Assembly: GCA_014380505.1 (NCBI GenBank)
Contig: JACMJT010000445.1
Location: 1 to 6,947, forward strand
Direction of reading: 5' to 3'
DNA: 6,947 nucleotides
From: Hyphomicrobiales bacterium
Lineage (GTDB): Bacteria; Pseudomonadota; Alphaproteobacteria; Rhizobiales; Aestuariivirgaceae
The notes below the pieces were generated by a model that was not told where the DNA came from, ran no database searches, and saw only the letters and a list, made by a program, of their open reading frames with translations. Positions 1 to 5,558 of the stretch are shown here, one piece after another. Each line of letters begins with the position of its first letter. Position 1 is the first letter of the stretch. Position numbers and translations under genes: made by a program.

Positions 1-1262
1 AGCGCGTGTTTCAGGCGGGACCGGCGCCCGGCCCCATCTCGTTCAAGGGGGTGTGTCTCGGGGTTCCGATCTGCGAGGACATCTGGAGCGAGGAAACCTG
101 CGAGACACTGGCTGAGACGGGGGCGGAAATCCTGCTCGTCCCCAACGGCTCGCCCTTCGAGCAGAACAAGGACGATCAGCGGCTCAATCTGGTTGTCGCA
201 CGCGTGACCGAGACGGGCCTCCCCATGGCCTATCTCAACCAGATCGGCGGACAGGATGAACTGGTTTTCGACGGCGCCTCGTTCGTTCTCAACGGCGACC
301 GGTCGCTGGCCCTGCAAATGCCGATGTTCGAGGAAGCCATCGCGATCACCGAATGGAACAGGCAGGCGAATGGCGAATGGCGAATGGATCAAGGCACAGT
401 GGCCAAGCTGCCCGAGAAGGAAGAGGAGACTTGGAAGGCCTGCGTGCTGGGCCTTGGCGACTATGTGCGCAAGAACCGCTTTCCCGGCGTGGTGCTGGGG
501 CTTTCGGGCGGCATCGACTCCGCCGTCGTCGCCGCCATGGCGGTGGATGCGCTGGGCAAGGCCGCTGTCCATTGCGTGATGCTGCCCTATGCCTACACCA
601 GCAAGGAGAGCGTTGCGGATGCGGAAGAATGTGCAATGCTTCTTGGCGTTCGCTACGATGTGGTGCCGATCAAGGAGCCGGTCGAGGGATTTTTGTCGGC
701 GCTGAAGCCCATGTTCGAGGGCAAGAATCGCGATACCACGGAGGAGAACATCCAGTCGCGGACGCGGGGCGCCATCCTGATGGCGATTTCCAACAAGTTC
801 GGCTCCATGGTGCTGACCACCGGCAACAAGTCGGAAATGTCGGTGGGCTACGCCACGCTCTATGGCGACATGAACGGCGGCTACAATCCGATCAAGGATG
901 TTTACAAGACGCAAGTGTACCGGCTGGCGGAGTGGCGCAACAGCCAGGAGCGCGTGATCCCCGAGCGCATCATCAGCAAGGCGCCCTCGGCGGAACTGCG
1001 CGAAAACCAGACGGATCAGGATTCTCTGCCGCCCTACGATGTGCTGGACGATATTCTCTCCTGCCTGGTGGAGAACGAAATGCCGGTGGGCGATATTGTG
1101 AAGCGCGGCCACGATAAAGCTTTGGTGAAGCGGGTGCAGCACATGCTTTATGTGGCGGAATACAAGCGGCGGCAGGCAGCGCCCGGCGTCAAGATCACCC
1201 GGCGCAATTTCGGCCGCGACCGGCGCTACCCGATTACCAACGGATTCAGGGACGAACGCTGA
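1..1262 (+). CDS. nadE: Glutamine-dependent NAD+ synthetase, 5'-truncated by window edge
   Basis: It makes NAD+ from nicotinic acid adenine dinucleotide, ATP and ammonia, with the ammonia released from glutamine by an N-terminal nitrilase-type domain (cytoplasmic, last step of NAD synthesis). The reading frame is open to the left edge. A GTG at 6 is only an internal valine codon, because the glutaminase catalytic Cys in VPICEDIW is already at codon 72-74. Roughly 130-140 N-terminal residues, with the Glu and Lys of the catalytic triad, should lie upstream, as the family is about 540-560 residues and 419 are visible. The synthetase domain starts with the ATP-pyrophosphatase P-loop SGGIDSA (504-524), followed by TTGNKSE and the YGDMNGGYNPIKDVYK region. 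The C-terminus, ending in a YPITNGF-type sequence, looks complete. The stop is directly followed by the gltX ATG, so the two are probably co-transcribed. One oddity is a 7-bp tandem repeat in the interdomain linker, listed separately. Confidence 0.97.
   Translation, partial: RVFQAGPAPGPISFKGVCLGVPICEDIWSEETCETLAETGAEILLVPNGSPFEQNKDDQRLNLVVARVTETGLPMAYLNQIGGQDELVFDGASFVLNGDRSLALQMPMFEEAIAITEWNRQANGEWRMDQGTVAKLPEKEEETWKACVLGLGDYVRKNRFPGVVLGLSGGIDSAVVAAMAVDALGKAAVHCVMLPYAYTSKESVADAEECAMLLGVRYDVVPIKEPVEGFLSALKPMFEGKNRDTTEENIQSRTRGAILMAISNKFGSMVLTTGNKSEMSVGYATLYGDMNGGYNPIKDVYKTQVYRLAEWRNSQERVIPERIISKAPSAELRENQTDQDSLPPYDVLDDILSCLVENEMPVGDIVKRGHDKALVKRVQHMLYVAEYKRRQAAPGVKITRRNFGRDRRYPITNGFRDER
350..387 (+). 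repeat. 7-bp tandem repeat (CGAATGG) inside nadE linker
   Basis: CGAATGG occurs three times head to tail at 367-373, 374-380 and 381-387. A fourth isolated copy is at 350-356. Three units are 21 bp, so gain or loss of the whole set keeps frame, but gain or loss of one unit would shift it. The encoded stretch (around QANGEWRMD) lies between the glutaminase and synthetase domains, where length changes are tolerated. Confidence 0.9.
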
Positions 1263-2576
1263 ATGAGCATCGTGCGCTTTGCTCCATCGCCCACGGGACG
1301 CATTCATATCGGCAATGCGCGCACGGCCATTCTCAACTGGCTGTTTGCCAGGAAGAGTGGCGGGACATTCGTGTTGCGTTACGACGACACCGACACGGCG
1401 CGATCGACGGAAGAATTTGCCCGAGGCATCGCCGCCGATCTCGACTGGCTTGGCATCACGCCGGAGCGCGTTGAATACCAGTCGAAACGGTTCGCCCGCT
1501 ATGACGAAGTTGCGAATTCGCTAAGGGCAATGGGGCGGCTTTATCCCTGCTATGAAGCCGCCGACGAGCTGGACCGGCGGCGCAAGCGCCAGCTCGCGCG
1601 GGGATTGCCACCGGTCTATGACCGTGCCGCGCTCAAGCTGAGCGACACCGAGCGTGCGGCTTTGGAAAGCCAGGGCCGCAAGCCCCATTGGCGCTTCAAG
1701 CTCGATCACCGCACCGTCGAGTGGACCGATCTCATTCGCGGGGCCCAGCACATCGACACCGCATCGCTCTCCGATCCCGTGCTGGTGCGCGAGGATGGAA
1801 GTTATCTCTACACGATGCCGTCAGCCATCGACGATATCGATTTCAACATCAGCCATGTGATCCGGGGCGAAGACCATGTGGTGAATGCCGCCGTCCAAAT
1901 CGAGATCACCGAGGCACTTGGCGGCAAGCCCCCGGCCTATGCGCACCACAGCCTGCTCACGGGAGCGGACGGCAAGGGCCTGTCAAAGCGGCTCGGCTCG
2001 CTGTCGATTGCGGCGATACGCGAGATGGGACTCGAGGCCATGGCCGTCGTCAGCCACGCGGCCCTGCTCGGCACATCCGATAATATTCATCCGTGTCCGG
2101 ATTATAACGAATTGATCGAGGGCTTCGATCTGGCCAAGCTGTCGCGGGCCCCGGCGCGTTTCGATGAGGCGGAGCTCGCTCATCTCAATGCCAAGCTTCT
2201 GCACATGACACCGTGGGATGCCGTGAAGGACCGTCTCGGATATGGCTCGGAAGCGTTCTGGATGGCTATCAGAGGAAATATTGAAAAACTGGAAGATTCA
2301 AAGGCTTGGCACAACATCATAACAAACGAATTTAACACGGCGGACGAAGGTGATCGCGATTTTCTTGGCGCCGCCGCAAGCCACCTTCCTCCCGCTCCAT
2401 GGGACACGGGAACGTGGAAGATGTGGACCGAAGCTGTGAAGGCAGCCACCGGGCGCAAGGGCAAAGAACTTTTCATGCCGCTCCGCTTGGCGCTGACAGG
2501 TCTCGATCATGGTCCAGAACTGGCGCAACTCCTGCCGCTTATCGGCCGCGAGAAGGCGCTTGAGCGGCTCCGCTGA
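1263..2576 (+). CDS. gltX: Glutamate--tRNA ligase (class I, short GltX type)
   Basis: It charges tRNA with glutamate using ATP, in the cytoplasm. The protein has 437 residues. The Rossmann fold carries the class I signature [13 protein letters not shown] (residues 6-18, HIGN at 15-18), the [11 protein letters not shown] segment (38-48), the VIRGEDHV region (199-206), and a KMSKS-type loop GKGLSKR (237-243). At 437 aa it is shorter than the usual 470-500 and matches the short GltX paralogue common in alphaproteobacteria, which often carry two gltX genes. The C-terminal anticodon-binding region ends in a typical [10 protein letters not shown]...[10 protein letters not shown] segment and looks complete. 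The start ATG follows the nadE TGA with no gap, and a modest AGGGA (1248-1252) inside nadE can serve as ribosome binding site, so translation is probably coupled. A locally AT-rich patch (about 2265-2340) encodes part of the C-terminal domain. Whether it charges tRNA-Glu only, or also tRNA-Gln for the GatCAB route, cannot be read from the sequence. Confidence 0.96.
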   Translation: MSIVRFAPSPTGRIHIGNARTAILNWLFARKSGGTFVLRYDDTDTARSTEEFARGIAADLDWLGITPERVEYQSKRFARYDEVANSLRAMGRLYPCYEAADELDRRRKRQLARGLPPVYDRAALKLSDTERAALESQGRKPHWRFKLDHRTVEWTDLIRGAQHIDTASLSDPVLVREDGSYLYTMPSAIDDIDFNISHVIRGEDHVVNAAVQIEITEALGGKPPAYAHHSLLTGADGKGLSKRLGSLSIAAIREMGLEAMAVVSHAALLGTSDNIHPCPDYNELIEGFDLAKLSRAPARFDEAELAHLNAKLLHMTPWDAVKDRLGYGSEAFWMAIRGNIEKLEDSKAWHNIITNEFNTADEGDRDFLGAAASHLPPAPWDTGTWKMWTEAVKAATGRKGKELFMPLRLALTGLDHGPELAQLLPLIGREKALERLR

Positions 2577-2593
2577 TTGCGCAATGATCGGCC

Positions 2594-3232
2594 ATGATCC
2601 TTGTTGGCCAATATGACTCGCCCTTCACGCGCCGCGTTGCGGTGACGCTGCATCACTATCATATGCCGTTTGAACGCAACACCCTGTCGGTGTTCAGCAA
2701 CGCGGCGAAGATGCAGAAAATCAATCCGCTGATCCGCGTTCCCGCCCTCATTCTCCAATCGGGCGAGGTGATGATCGACAGCGTGGCGATCATCGATTAC
2801 CTCGACGAACTGGCGGGGCCGGCCCGGGCGCTGGTGCCGCCCCATGGGCCGGAGCGGCGCAAGGTGCTGCAAATCACGGCGCTGGCACAGGGGGCCGCTG
2901 AAAAAGCCGGTCAGATTACCGAAGAGCGCTTTTTTCATCCAGGCAAGGCCCGCAGCAAGGAATGGGAGGAGCGTTGCCGCAAGCAGTTGACCGCGGCGCT
3001 GAAACATCTGGAAAGCCAATGCGGCGCGCCGTGGTTTTTCGACATGCACATGAGCCATGCCGATGTCATGACCGGGTGCCTGATCGGCAGTATAAAACTG
3101 CTGGTGCCAGAGGTTTTTCCCGCCGGCAAATATCCCAAGCTTCACGGCCTCGCGCTCCATTGCGAGCTGATGGATGAATTCGTGAAGTCGCGGATTGGCC
3201 CCGGCGAAGCGATGCCGTCAAAGAAAAAGTGA
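2594..3232 (+). CDS. Glutathione S-transferase family protein
   Basis: A 212-residue cytosolic GST-fold protein; members bind glutathione and conjugate, reduce or isomerise small molecules. The N-terminal thioredoxin-like domain (about 1-80) starts SPFTRRVAV (9-17), has the cis-proline turn RVPALIL (48-54) and the glutathione-contacting pair D62-S63 in IDSVAIIDYLDEL. The all-helical C-terminal domain (about 88-200) has the N-capping box SHAD (154-157) typical of GSTs. The catalytic residue is probably Ser9, but class and substrate cannot be assigned. The start is fixed at 2594 because an in-frame TGA lies at 2585-2587 and the fold begins right at Met1. There is no recognisable Shine-Dalgarno sequence, so expression may depend on readthrough from gltX, whose stop is 17 bp upstream. 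The tail is lysine-rich (PSKKK). Its stop is one base from that of the convergent GST gene, but the two proteins are not close copies. Confidence 0.87.
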   Translation: MILVGQYDSPFTRRVAVTLHHYHMPFERNTLSVFSNAAKMQKINPLIRVPALILQSGEVMIDSVAIIDYLDELAGPARALVPPHGPERRKVLQITALAQGAAEKAGQITEERFFHPGKARSKEWEERCRKQLTAALKHLESQCGAPWFFDMHMSHADVMTGCLIGSIKLLVPEVFPAGKYPKLHGLALHCELMDEFVKSRIGPGEAMPSKKK

Positions 3233-3233
3233 C

Positions 3234-3866
3234 TTACTTAGGCAGGGGGATTTCGGCGGTCGCATCGGGCACCTTGTAGCCTTTCTGCACGGCGGGGCGT
3301 CCGGCAATCGCCAGATACCAGCGCCTGACGTGGCTGTAGTCGTTGAGATCGATGCGCTGCCATTCGTGACGCGCAATCCAGGGGAAAGTCGCGATATCGG
3401 CGATCGAATAGACGTCGCACATGAATTCACGGGTTTCCAGAAGGCGATCCAGGACGCCATAGATCCGCCTGGCCTCGTCGCTGAACCACGCTTCGGCGAA
3501 GGCCGACTTTCCGGCATTGTATTTGAGAAAGTAGTGAGCGCGGCCAAGCATGGGGCCGACGGCCGACATCTGCCACATCAGCCATTCGTGGACACGGAGG
3601 CGCGCTAGAGGCTCGATGGGATAGAGACGCCGCGTCTTGTCGCCGAGATACATGAGAATGGCACCCGACTCGAAAATGCCGAGCCCGGTGTCGCGGTCGA
3701 CGATCGCCGGAATTTTGTTGTTGGGCGAGATCGCCAGGAAATCCGGGTGGAACTGTTCGTTCTTGTTGATGTCGACGGGATGGACTTCATAGGCAAGGCC
3801 CATCTCCTCCAGTGCTATGGAAATTTTGCGGCCATTGGGGGTGCTCCAGGTGTAGAGATCGATCAT
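3234..3866 (-). CDS. Nu-class-like glutathione S-transferase (YfcG/YghU type)
   Basis: A 210-residue protein resembling E. coli YfcG, a GST-fold enzyme that acts as a glutathione-dependent disulfide-bond oxidoreductase. The N-terminal domain begins MIDLYTWSTPNGRK, in which Thr9 and Asn11 match the YfcG residues next to bound glutathione. The family-typical ISPNNKIPAIVD (46-57, cis-Pro53) and FESGAILMYL (65-74) follow. The helical domain has WQMSAVGPMLG (98-108) and the SIADIA N-cap box (154-159). Length equals the family norm, and no key residue appears missing. It is the last gene of the minus-strand operon: its ATG overlaps the TGA of the PhnD-like gene by 4 bp (ATGA at 3866-3863). An AGGTGGG about 11 nt upstream may be its ribosome binding site. 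Class assignment is good; the physiological substrate is unknown. Co-expression with a ligand-binding protein and a regulator suggests a redox or detoxification role (inference). Confidence 0.92.
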   Translation of the reverse strand: MIDLYTWSTPNGRKISIALEEMGLAYEVHPVDINKNEQFHPDFLAISPNNKIPAIVDRDTGLGIFESGAILMYLGDKTRRLYPIEPLARLRVHEWLMWQMSAVGPMLGRAHYFLKYNAGKSAFAEAWFSDEARRIYGVLDRLLETREFMCDVYSIADIATFPWIARHEWQRIDLNDYSHVRRWYLAIAGRPAVQKGYKVPDATAEIPLPK

Positions 3867-4627
3867 AGAAGTTTGAGCCCACCTGCCTGCTGCATCGCGG
3901 TTTCAAGAGCGGTGATACGGCCGTAGTCTTTTTCACTCAGCAGGGAATGACCCGTCAGGAAAAGGCGGCGGCGCGGCTCCTGCAAGCCGGGGTCGGCGAA
4001 AGCCGCGATCAGGCCCTGGCGGAGCTTCACGGCATCGCCCGCCACCGTGACATAGGGAAGCCCCGGCACTTCCGGCGAGCGGGCAATTTCAACGAGGCCT
4101 TCGAGATAGTCTGGCCGGTATGCCTTCGCCATGGCCGTGCAAACGGCATCGATGGCGCAGAGATCGGCCTTGCCATCGCGGACGGCGATCATTGACGCGA
4201 TATGGCCGCCGGTCTCGATGGCATTGGCGAAAAAGCGGCCCTCTTTGGCGTACGGGCCGAAGACCAGTTGCAGCGCCAGCATGCCCGACATGGAGTCCGG
4301 ATTATTGACGGCAGCGATGGCGCCCCGGAAAGATTCAAGCGGCCGGTTCTCGCGGGCGAAGACCATGCTCCGGTAATTAGCGCCTCGGCAGCCATCGACG
4401 CCATAGTGGGGTGTCGCCACGAGTTTCAGCTTGCCGCGGAATTCATGGGTGAAGGGGTAGCCGCACGTCTGGCTGAAAAGGAGTTCCGGTGAAAGCCACA
4501 GGGCGGCATGATCGCCGCCGTGCTGAAGTTTGCCCGCGACATTCGAATGGCGGGCGATGCCGGCCCACCAGGCGTCGGTGGCGTCGCGAACCTCGGGCCA
4601 GTCGTACATGGGCAACGATGCAATCAT
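3863..4627 (-). CDS. PhnD-like (type 2 periplasmic-binding fold) protein without signal peptide
   Basis: A 254-residue protein resembling the phosphate/phosphite/phosphonate-type solute-binding family (PhnD-like). Visible marks are MYDWPEV near the N-terminus (7-13), LWLSPELLFSQTCGYP (43-58), the ligand-loop-like VNNPDSMSGMLAL (107-119), and TGGHIASMIAVRDGKADLCAIDAV (139-162), split here between the two lobes. Members normally sit in the periplasm as ABC-transporter receptors, but this one starts MIASLPMYDW with no hydrophobic leader. The ten codons just upstream in frame encode a polar stretch (IHPQADEGHR), so an earlier start would not supply one either. No permease or ATPase gene is adjacent. 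A cytoplasmic ligand sensor or a moonlighting small-molecule binder is therefore plausible (inference). Its ATG overlaps the stop of the XRE gene (ATGA, 4627-4624), with a good AAGGA ribosome binding site 6 nt upstream. The ligand cannot be named. Confidence 0.78.
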   Translation of the reverse strand: MIASLPMYDWPEVRDATDAWWAGIARHSNVAGKLQHGGDHAALWLSPELLFSQTCGYPFTHEFRGKLKLVATPHYGVDGCRGANYRSMVFARENRPLESFRGAIAAVNNPDSMSGMLALQLVFGPYAKEGRFFANAIETGGHIASMIAVRDGKADLCAIDAVCTAMAKAYRPDYLEGLVEIARSPEVPGLPYVTVAGDAVKLRQGLIAAFADPGLQEPRRRLFLTGHSLLSEKDYGRITALETAMQQAGGLKLL

Positions 4628-5469
4628 GCGATGTCCTTCATCAGCTTGCGGATGAATCCGCCGGTTTCGTTGGGCTGCACCCGGGCCTGGCGTATGAGAT
4701 CGTCGAAATGCTGGGTCAGCTGCCGGATGTGTTCGGTGGACGTGAAGACGAAATAGAGCGAGCCCACATATATGGCGGCGCGCTTCTGGCCGAACACGGT
4801 GTAGGGCGCCGCATAGCGTTCGCGGCCATCGAACAAAAACCAGCGGTAGGAGGGATAGAGTTCATCCACCGACGCCGCCATATGTTCAAGCTGGCGCCGC
4901 CGTTCGCGCAGCGGCAGTTGCCGCCACATACCTTCGCCACGGGCAAAACTTTCAACCGATTGCCACGAGCTGCACACCTCGATCTCGCTTGCCGCCTGCT
5001 GCACGTGATCGATGCGCTCGCGGGCCGAGGCCGACATGACGGCGGCTTCGGTGAGCGAGAGCTTGACATGCTCGTAGGCGATGACGGCTTCCGTCTTGAT
5101 GGAGTCGGGCAAGGACGAGGGCACGTAGCGGACCTTGGAGCCGCGCGCTTCCTCGTGCCAGCGTTTCAAATGCTCGTTGGCGGGATCGTCGGCATTGGGC
5201 TCGACCACGGGCTGAGCGACGATGTCGGCGGTTACGTGCGGGACTTCGGACAATCCGAGCAGCCAATCGGCGGAAGCGCCATGGCGGGAGGCGATCCGCC
5301 CGATGGTTTCAGCGCGTGGCAGGCGAACATTGTCCGGAGACAAAAGTTGGGAGAGCGTTGACCGGTCCAACCCGGCACGCGCGGCAAAACGGGCGCGGGA
5401 TTGACCGGTGGTGCCGATCAGTTCCGATAAACGGCGTTGGAACAACTCTACGGTTTCGCGCTTCTGCAT
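4624..5469 (-). CDS. XRE/Cro-type helix-turn-helix regulator with large C-terminal domain
   Basis: A 281-residue transcription factor. The N-terminal XRE domain (about 8-75) contains SRARFAARAGLDRSTLSQLL (24-43), a clear Cro/CI-type helix-turn-helix, followed by LPRAETIGRIASRHGASADWLLGLSE (split here: first LPRAETIG, 50-57, then IASRHGASADWLLGLSE, 59-75). A Pro/Asp-rich linker (about 80-98) joins a C-terminal domain of some 180 residues, rich in aromatic residues near its end: YRWFLFDGRERYAAPY (208-223) and AIYVGSLYFVFTSTEHIRQL (232-251). I do not recognise this C-terminal domain with certainty; it presumably senses a ligand or mediates oligomerisation. It is the first gene of a three-gene operon. 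The start at 5469 places the HTH correctly and lies about 20 nt behind the expected transcription start of a TTGACA-type promoter. No strong Shine-Dalgarno sequence is visible. Palindromes overlapping the promoter suggest autoregulation and control of the divergent desaturase gene. Confidence 0.87.
   Translation of the reverse strand: MQKRETVELFQRRLSELIGTTGQSRARFAARAGLDRSTLSQLLSPDNVRLPRAETIGRIASRHGASADWLLGLSEVPHVTADIVAQPVVEPNADDPANEHLKRWHEEARGSKVRYVPSSLPDSIKTEAVIAYEHVKLSLTEAAVMSASARERIDHVQQAASEIEVCSSWQSVESFARGEGMWRQLPLRERRRQLEHMAASVDELYPSYRWFLFDGRERYAAPYTVFGQKRAAIYVGSLYFVFTSTEHIRQLTQHFDDLIRQARVQPNETGGFIRKLMKDIA
4634..4638 (-). promoter_or_regulatory. Ribosome binding site of the PhnD-like gene
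   Basis: AAGGA on the minus strand, 6 nt before the ATG at 4627 and inside the end of the XRE gene. It supports the 4627 start over the internal Met7 codon. Confidence 0.7.
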
Positions 5470-5480
5470 TTTTACGACTG

Positions 5481-5494
5481 GTTACAATTGTCAC
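5481..5494. promoter_or_regulatory. Palindrome, candidate operator 1
   Basis: GTTACAATTGTCAC is a 14-bp near-perfect palindrome (12 of 14 positions; core ACAATTGT at 5484-5491 is perfect). It spans the predicted start point of the XRE operon and the -35 of the desaturase promoter, a position where a bound repressor could block both. The assignment to the XRE protein is inference. Confidence 0.5.
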
Positions 5495-5517
5495 CATAGT
5501 ATACATTTGTGTATCAT
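5488..5517 (+). promoter_or_regulatory. Candidate promoter of the desaturase gene
   Basis: On the plus strand -35 TTGTCA (5488-5493, 5 of 6 to consensus), an 18-bp spacer and -10 TATCAT (5512-5517, 5 of 6). The expected start near 5524 gives a leader of about 35 nt. It interlocks with the minus-strand promoter: the two elements overlap over about 22 bp, so they probably compete for polymerase. Confidence 0.55.
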
Positions 5518-5523
5518 TGTCAA
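5496..5523 (-). promoter_or_regulatory. Sigma-70-type promoter of the XRE operon
   Basis: On the minus strand a perfect -35 TTGACA (5523-5518), a 16-bp spacer and -10 TACTAT (5501-5496, 4 of 6 matches to TATAAT). Transcription would begin near 5489, leaving a leader of about 20 nt before the ATG at 5469. Confidence 0.65.
5501..5514. promoter_or_regulatory. Inverted repeat, candidate operator 2
   Basis: ATACA-TTTG-TGTAT is a perfect 5-bp inverted repeat with a 4-bp centre. It lies in the spacer of the minus-strand promoter and touches the -10 boxes of both promoters. Its half-site differs from that of operator 1, so it may bind a second factor or be a fortuitous feature of AT-rich promoter DNA. 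Confidence 0.4.
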
Positions 5524-5558
5524 CAGATTCGCATCGCCATTCGGTGTAATGTCAAGCC

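Larger units (their letters stand above)
5470..5558. promoter_or_regulatory. Divergent intergenic control region (XRE operon / desaturase)
   Basis: An 89-bp gap between head-to-head genes, clearly more AT-rich than its flanks. It holds two overlapping promoters in opposite directions and two inverted repeats, listed separately. It is the only non-coding space serving the XRE-PhnD-like-GST operon and the desaturase gene, so one protein bound here could affect all four genes. Confidence 0.8.

Noticed and set aside
6..8. GTG at the left edge as the true nadE start
   Set aside because: A start here would remove most of the glutaminase domain while keeping its catalytic Cys only about 20 residues in; the frame is open to the edge, so the gene is cut by the window.
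353..1117. 254-codon frame within nadE
   Set aside because: The same strand and region encode the conserved ATP-pyrophosphatase domain of NadE; the alternative product has no recognisable motif.
2507..3160. 217-codon minus-strand frame opposite the plus-strand GST gene
   Set aside because: The sense frame has GST hallmarks (cis-Pro turn, DS pair, SHAD box); the antisense product is His/Arg-rich with no domain.
3863..4627. PhnD-like gene as evidence for a phosphonate ABC transporter operon
   Set aside because: No phnC- or phnE-like gene is adjacent, and no signal peptide is present.
4489..5361. 290-codon plus-strand open frame opposite the XRE and PhnD-like genes
   Set aside because: It crosses two well-supported minus-strand genes, has no ribosome binding site or domain, and shows shadow-frame composition.
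5550..5555. TGTCAA as a second minus-strand -35 (TTGACA at 5555-5550)
   Set aside because: The only box at 17-bp spacing is GCGAAT, a poor -10; the promoter at 5523-5496 is far better.
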